NCBI GenBank assembly: GCA_043228905.1
Contig: JBHGNT010000002.1
Span: 8,308,001 to 8,372,000 of the forward strand
Direction: 5' to 3'
Length of the DNA stretch: 64,000 nt
DNA from: Azolla caroliniana
Taxonomy: Eukaryota; Polypodiophyta
Notes under the pieces: model-generated
The model's database searches: none
The model's input: only the letters and a program-made list of their open reading frames with translations
Told to the model about the DNA's origin: nothing
Program-made: the position numbers and the translations under genes
Shown here: positions 57,949 through 64,000 of the stretch, piece by piece
How the letters are laid out: each line of letters starts with the position of its first letter
Numbering within the stretch: position 1 is the first letter of the stretch

Positions 57949-60900
57949 AAGCTCAACTTATCCTTTCTTGGGATCATCTTCAATCTTTTTTTCTTCATGC
58001 TTTTCAGCTATCATACCGATGGTTATAACTCCCATCATGTCTCTAAACTGTGTATGTTTTTCCATGCTCAATCCCTTCGTAAGAATATCAGCCACTTGCT
58101 GATTTGTACTTACATACAACAGATCCACTTCTCCATCAATCACTTATTCTCTAACAAAGTGATAATGCACTTCAATGTGCTTTGTTCCTGCATGGAACAC
58201 TCGGTTTTTTGCTAGTTGAATGATGCTCATATTGTCACACCAAATTGTGACTACACCATCTATATACTCTGCCAAATCATAAAGCAATCTTCTTATCCAT
58301 ACCTCTTCACATGTGGCTATTGCAACTCCTCTATATTCAGCTTCAGTACTTGATAATGCAACAGTAGGTTCTTTCTTGCTACTCCATGAAATAATTGCAC
58401 TTCCCAATGTAAACATATATCCACTTGTGAATCTTCTATCAGTTTGGCTTCCAACCCAATCAACATCTGTATATCCTTCCAGCTTTATGTCCGGATTAGC
58501 CCTATAAAACAGTCCATAGTTCTAAGTAGTTTTTACATACCTCAAGATTCTTCTAATGCAGTCCAAGTGTGGCTTTGTTGGCTGTTGCATAAACTGGCTG
58601 ACTAATCCAACAACATAACTCAAATCAGGTCTTGTTATAGTCAAATATATGAGGCTTCCCACCATAAACCTGTACATGTTTACATCTTCTATTTTGGCTC
58701 CCAAATCAGCCCTCAATTTGCAGTTCTTATCCAGTGCTACATCAATAGGTTTGCATCCAAGCATACCATACTTCTTCAACATAGTCGTTGCATACTATTT
58801 TTGCAACATATATATACCACTTTCAGATCTGATCATCTCAATGCCAAGAAAGTATCTCAGCTCTCCCAAATCCTTCATATGAAATTGCATTTCAACATTT
58901 TTTTTCTACTTCGTTATTTCATCCATAAAATCCCCTCCAATGATTAATTCATCAACATATATCAAGATAACAACAATGAAATCATTTATCTTCTTTACAT
59001 ACAATGATGGATCAACTTTTGATATTTTGAAGGCAATCTTTTTCAGAGATTCTGAAAGTTCCTTATGACATGCACTCGGTGCTTGTTTCAATCCATAGAG
59101 AGCCTTTTTCAGCCTACATACATATTCTTGATGCTTCTTATCTTCAAAACCTAGTGGTTGACACATATACACTTCTTCTTCCAAGTTACCATGTAAAAAA
59201 GCATTTTTTACATCCATATTGTGCAGAACCCATCTTTTGGCTACACTCATAGCAAGTAGTGTTCTCAAGGTTGCCATCTTTGCAACCGGTGCAAATGTTT
59301 CATCATAATCAATACCTTGCATCTGGGCACATCCCTTTGCAACAAGTCTTGCTTTATGTCCACTAACATTTCCATTTGAAGCATGCTTTGTTTTGTAGAT
59401 CCATTTGCAACCCACAACATTTTTTTCTTTCGGTAACTTCACCAAATCCCATGTTTTGTTTTTAGCCAATGTATCTATTTCTTCTTGTATTACATTCACC
59501 CATTTCTTATCAGATTTTGCTTCATCAAAATTATTTGGATTAGGGATTTGTACCACTTTAGACATGTATGCATAATGCATAGCCATATATGTGTCATAAT
59601 GAAATCTTTCAACAGTCTTTTTCTCTCCATCTGATCTTCTCAGTTTCTAATTTGCATCTTTCATTGCCTTTTCCATACTAGGGATTTTCAAGGCTCCTAT
59701 ACCAAGCTCATCATCCAATGATGTATCTGACTCTACATCTTCCATGTTTCTAGGCCCATCATCAAGCATTTCTTATTCTGGCATCTTCAATTTTCCCTTT
59801 TTATCATCATATTTTTTATGTCCTACATATTTTCCACTCTGTGCATTTGAATCAAATCTACTACCATAGTTTTTTGATGGTCCCGTACATTCTATTGATG
59901 TTGAATTTTTCTATCTAACATTGTTTCCATCTTTGTGGTTATCTCTTACATTTTCAGATTTTTCTTTGTCTTCATTTTCACAGTCTTCATTAGTTTCTAC
60001 ATTCTCTTTTGGGATGTACCAGCTGCTCAACTCATCAAATATTACATGCTGACTTGCCACAATCTTTTTTGTCAAAGGGTTATAGCATCTATACCCTTTT
60101 TGCTCCTCTAAATATCCAACAATAACACATTATTTAGCTTTTGGATCAAGCTTACTTCTTACTTCAGTAGGTACATGGACATAGGCAAGGCATCCAAACA
60201 CTTTTAAGCCTCCTAAACTAGGTTTCCTTCCATAGAAACATTCTTCAGGAGTTACTTCATGTACTCCATATGTTATACATCTATTTAGAATAAAGTTTGT
60301 TGTGTTTACAACTTTTGCCCAGTAATACAATGGCATATTTTTTTTAGTCATCATGGCTCTTGCTATGTTCACCAGAGTTCTATTTTTTCTCTCAGCAACT
60401 CCATTTTGCTGTGGAGCATACTTACATGTAAATTGTCTCCTTATTCCTTGATTACATAGAAAATTAGAAAATTCATTTGAGAAGTATTCTCGTCCTCCAT
60501 TAGATCTTAAACATTTTATTCTAGTCCTAGCCTGCTTTTCTACCATGCATTTAAACTTACAAAAGCAATCAAATACTTCACTTTTTTCTTTCATGAAGTA
60601 AACCCATGTTTTCCTTGAGCAATCATCAATAAAGGTTACATAGAACCTGCATCCACCAATTGAGACATTTTTTGTTGGTCCTCATACATCTGTATGTACC
60701 AAATCCAACAAATTTTTGCTTACATATCTTTCATGAGGGAAAGGTAACCCGTTTTGCTTTCCATATTGGCATGCTTCACATATTTTGCTCATCTCACAGT
60801 CTTTCAACTTGGGCAGTCCAACCACTATATTTTTCCTCAACATATTTTTCAATGTTTGCATACTTATGTGACCGATTCTTTTATGCCACATTTCCGCATT

Positions 60901-62192
60901 TGAGATTACACTCATTCCTTCTGCAAACATGGTTGTAATCTTTTTAGGCATATCCACATCTAACGCAAACATTCTTCCTTGACGTTTTCCTTTTGCAATC
61001 AGTTTTCCCTGTTTCTCTATAAAGCACCCACTTTGCTTAAACTTAACTCGCATTCCTTGCTCTACTATCTATCCAACAGAAATCAGAGTTTTTGCAAGGT
61101 TTGGTACATGTATCACATTCAGCATATACTTTGTTTTCCCTTTTTCTTCCCACAATGGGATATCTCCAACATGCTCGATTGTGTGAGTAGTATTATCACC
61201 TGTCTATACATAACCAGGAATCTCTAGTTCTCTTAGACTTTCAAACCAACTTGCATGTCTAGTCATATGGTTAGATGCCCCAGAATCTACATACCACATA
61301 TAATCTTCATTGCATCTTTGTGAACATTCAGCCATTGTTGTTGTTTCATGTTGCATCACAAATGCACAATCTTTATCACTGTCTTCACTAGTTGAAGCAT
61401 AATTATTTTGTTGTCTCTTCCCTCTTTTTTCATCATTTTGCTTTTTATAGCATTCAGCCTGTGTATGGCCTGGTTTTCTACAATACCAACAACCATCATC
61501 ATTCAAATAAGTTTGCTTACCTCTTCCTCGGCCTCTTCCAGCACTATTGTAGAGGGCTTGCCCCTCAATCTCAGAGATTCCTTTGTTTACATCATCCATC
61601 TTATTTCTTTCTTCCACTACAAGCATTGAAACTAGATCTGGAAAATTTGGGATGTTATCCCTTGTGAGAATAGATGTTTTGAACCTTTTATATTGAGGTC
61701 CTAAGCCTCTTAAGCATATTTCCACCTTATCATCATCTTCTACCTTCACATTACTAGAAGCAAGTGACTCACATATGCTCTTTATTTTCAGAGCATACTC
61801 ATTAACTGACATCTTACCTTTTTCCAAGGTATTTAGCTCAGTCTTCAACTCAAGTTTTCTAGCCTTTGTGTTTACTGCAAACAGTTTTACCAAACTGTCC
61901 CAAGCTTCTTTTGGAAGTAGAGCATCTTGTATGTGTCCAAGCATCAAATCTGAGATGCTAAGTGACAACCAATGCAATACTTTCCTTGCTCCTTGATTCC
62001 ATTCCTTAAATGCTTTAATCTATGTAGCAGTTGCATTTTCCTGAGGGATCACTGGAGCCTCTTCTAGGTCTCCTTCAATGTAGTCCCAGTATCCTTTTCC
62101 CATCAAGAAATTTGTTATTCTAAATTTCCACGCAAGGAAATTGTTTTTATCCAACTTTTCTGCGACTATTTGGCTTCCATTCTCAGCAGCCA
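57949..62192 (-). pseudogene. Copia B gag-pol, about ten stops
   Basis: Gag starts MAAENGSQIVAEKLDKNNFL (62192). The zinc knuckle is CWYCRKPGHTQAEC (about 61490-61450). PR is MWYVDSGASNHMTR. Integrase has MWHKRIGHISMQTLKNML, CEACQYGKQNGLPFPHERYV, a FIDDCSRKTWVYFM block, LRSNGGREYFS and NGVAERKNRTLVNIARAM. RT has CKWIYKTKHASNGNVSGHKA, IDYDETFAPVAKMATLRTLL, NMDVKNAFLHGNLEEEVYMC, YGLKQAPSAC and YVDELIIGG, where the second catalytic Asp is Glu. RNase H has [66 protein letters not shown] and ADILTKGLSM. Most breaks are single stops in an otherwise collinear frame. Confidence 0.93.
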
Positions 62193-62316
62193 TTCTCTCT
62201 TTTAATTAGGGCTTTTGCTACGATTAACTTCACAGACAACTCTCTGATTCAGATCAGCAACCAGAACCAAGCTTCTCATATTTGTACTGCTCTAATCTTC
62301 TTTACGAGCAACTCTA

Positions 62317-62327
62317 CTCTTATACCA
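62317..62327 (-). other. Copia B primer-binding site
   Basis: TGGTATAAGAG on the minus strand, one change from TGGTATCAGAG, next to the 5' LTR. Confidence 0.85.
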
Positions 62328-62711
62328 TGTTACGAAGGTGCTCCGGCTCTTATTTGTGCGCATCAGATCGTGATGGGTTGGATCGTTTAATGTGCTCAAG
62401 ACAGAAAAGGAAGGGGGAAGGAGACTTACCTCTGTAGCAAAACCAAAAGCTTCTTCTATTTCATTACACACAGAGCTCAACTCGCTCTCGTCAGTTTTTT
62501 GTTCTTCTCTACTCTCACTACTCTTCTATATCTCACTCTCTTACTTTTTACCTAAGTTATAAGTGACTTACATATGCAGCTAATTAGTTGTGACTAGCTA
62601 AATAGTTGATTCATCTTTATGTCCACTAGTAGCTAATTTTCTAATAGCTACTATAGAATATCTCACTTACCAATATACATCACATACCTTTGTTGAGCTT
62701 GTTTCTCAACA
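62328..62711 (-). repeat. Copia B 5' LTR
   Basis: 384 bp. It aligns to 57538-57939 with substitutions and small indels. Confidence 0.93.
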
Positions 62712-62716
62712 CAGTC

Positions 62717-63292
62717 GATCGTGAGTCTATCATCTGTCTCCAATAGGAGACCTAACTTTTCCCAATCAAGTGGGTCGACCGACTTGATAAATAGCAGGAC
62801 CTTGCTCGTATCGAGCACGGTTCGGCTGAATGTTGAAAGGCGCGCAAATCACTTCTCAAACTTCTGGAGAAGCACCAATGTGTTCCGGCCTTTGTCAAGG
62901 AGCTCAACCCACTCCCTAAAGTCCCTCTTCGACAACCGGAGCAAGTTGTCGCAACCTTATTTTTCGAGGAGTCGTCCCTTGAACTCTAACCAAGTCTGAC
63001 AGTCGTTTTCGACTTCGAGCACTTCCATGTGGATGCTTGGGGTTACAACCCGTGGGAATGTAGACAGTTATCTATCCTTTGGGATGTCTCTCATTAGCAT
63101 TTCGGCCTTGTAGGCCTCTAGGTAGTTTGTTACATCCTTTCCATTAAATCATCCTATCGTGCCAACTATCATCTCTATGGCCTGTCGAGACCACTCGCAC
63201 TCTCCCAAGCATTCACCGTCATTGCTTCTGCTAGTTCACTTCCCCTCATTTTAGATTCATTTGCTGCCCCTTTCACGTCGGGTTCACAAAGA
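62717..63292 (-). pseudogene. G-family gypsy gag N-terminal part and leader
   Basis: Degraded minus-strand gag lying between the 5' LTR and the copia B insertion. An RVVTPSIHMEVLEVENDCQ-like stretch and EWVELLDKGRNTLVLLQKFE can be read, with stops. Leader sequence with GTGAACCCGACGTG abuts the LTR at about 63280. Confidence 0.6.
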
Positions 63293-64000
63293 TGTTATGG
63301 TAATCCACAGGTATGTGTCGAAACAGGCGGGATCACCGGGGTCTCAGACTAAGTAGTCGGTAAGAGGAAACGAGAGAGAGTGAAAATGAATATCCAGAAT
63401 GTTTCCAGATAGCTTTGCCGAAACACAGGTAAGGACACGTGACCGATCCGGAGATGTCCACCGGATGCCGGATGGTTAGCACACGGGCTTAGATGCGTAT
63501 ATTGTTCCCGACTAGATACCAAATACCAGATGAAGAACATGCATGCTCAGACACTCGGGTATACACGAAGGTAAAAGGGGAACAAAGATGAGAATGTAAT
63601 AGAAATTAGGAAACGGATAGGAAAAAGAGAAGACCAAATGCAGCAAGACAAATCGATTAACTAACAAAGAAAGAAAGATACAACCAGACTCGGTTGGTGA
63701 TAGAGCTTCGAGCCCTTGACACACACACCTTGCAAACACCAGCAAGCCTCTGATTGGGAGCACTCGGGCTTCTAGACCGAATAGAAGCCTCGCAGCACAA
63801 CATTAGAGACGGGAACAAGAAGCGAACTATTGATTCTGAAATCCGGCAAAACTTCCTCCTCCCCACGATCGATCCCTTACAAGAGTTTAAACCTCCCCTT
63901 TTGATAGAAATAGTGCTCGGCCACAACCAAGCTTCAAACACACGATGGAAGAAACAAACAAACAAGAACCAGGTAGATTTATACACTTACATCGAAATGA
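63293..64000 (-). repeat. G-family 5' LTR, runs off the window
   Basis: Homologous to 44847-45357. Starts (plus strand) TGTTATGGTAATCCACAGG. Confidence 0.85.

Larger units (their letters stand above)
57538..62711 (-). mobile_element. Copia B: nearly complete Ty1/copia element
   Basis: LTRs at 57538-57939 (3', 402 bp) and 62328-62711 (5', 384 bp). Flanks are CAATC (57533-57537) and CAGTC (62712-62716), a 5-bp target duplication with one change. PBS TGGTATAAGAG (minus, 62317-62327), PPT GGGGGGGAG (57940-57948). Gene order gag-PR-IN-RT-RH marks Ty1/copia. It is more AT-rich than the E/F elements. Confidence 0.93.
44847..64000 (-). mobile_element. G-family Ty3/gypsy element, minus strand, host of a nested insertion stack
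   Basis: The 3' LTR (44847-45357, truncated) and 5' LTR (from 63293, running past the window) start with TGTCACGATAATCCGC and TGTTATGGTAATCCAC. Between them, read right to left, are gag (63292-62712, then 57537-56745), the gag-PR spacer (46679-46240) and PR (46240-45800). RT, RNase H and IN are missing, replaced by the relics at 45358-45780. Copia A and copia B are inserted in it. It inserted in an E LTR (left flank CACAT). Confidence 0.85.

Overview
This is nuclear DNA from a land plant. The left 9 kb holds two intron-bearing housekeeping genes of the secretory and lipid pathways. Almost everything from about 12.2 kb to the right edge is stacked, broken and chimeric LTR retrotransposon sequence. 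The species is not identifiable from sequence alone. The LINE relic and a chromovirus that reads more like fungal, vertebrate and non-seed-plant (Tcn1-like) elements than like the usual seed-plant chromoviruses would suit a non-flowering vascular plant or bryophyte, but that is inference.

Layout. 1-4091: last four exons of a class I alpha-1,2-mannosidase (GH47, MNS1/MNS2 type), with a decayed LINE in a 3-kb intron. 5450-8945: a complete eight-exon LPEAT1-type acyltransferase. 8946-12220: AT-rich intergenic DNA with tandem duplications, a minisatellite and one possible 61-aa membrane protein. 12224-30262: fragments of at least three Ty1/copia families (called D, E and F here), joined head to tail and in permuted order, with solo LTRs. 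30263-35740: a Ty3/gypsy relic (family G) with a triplicated zinc-knuckle segment. 37578-38778: a non-autonomous hAT-like element. 39100-44846: more copia relics and a solo LTR with a perfect target duplication. 44847-64000: a three-level nest, in which a minus-strand G gypsy element is interrupted by copia A (46685-56744, TSD GGTCC) and copia B (57538-62711), and copia A is interrupted by a chromovirus (48127-53809, TSD CGGTG).

The chromovirus is the most interesting object. Its two 438-bp LTRs look identical and both ORFs are open. The sequence carries (1) a heat-shock-element array next to the TATA box, (2) an 11-nt match between the predicted mRNA 5' end and the primer-binding site, as in Tf1/sushi self-priming elements, with no tRNA primer site, and (3) a textbook -1 frameshift signal at the gag-pol overlap. 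Separately, several copia families whose proteins have diverged share an unchanged 10-bp inverted repeat that encloses the polypurine tract and the LTR edge.

The two host genes are not an operon. They are neighbours on the same strand, 1.36 kb apart.
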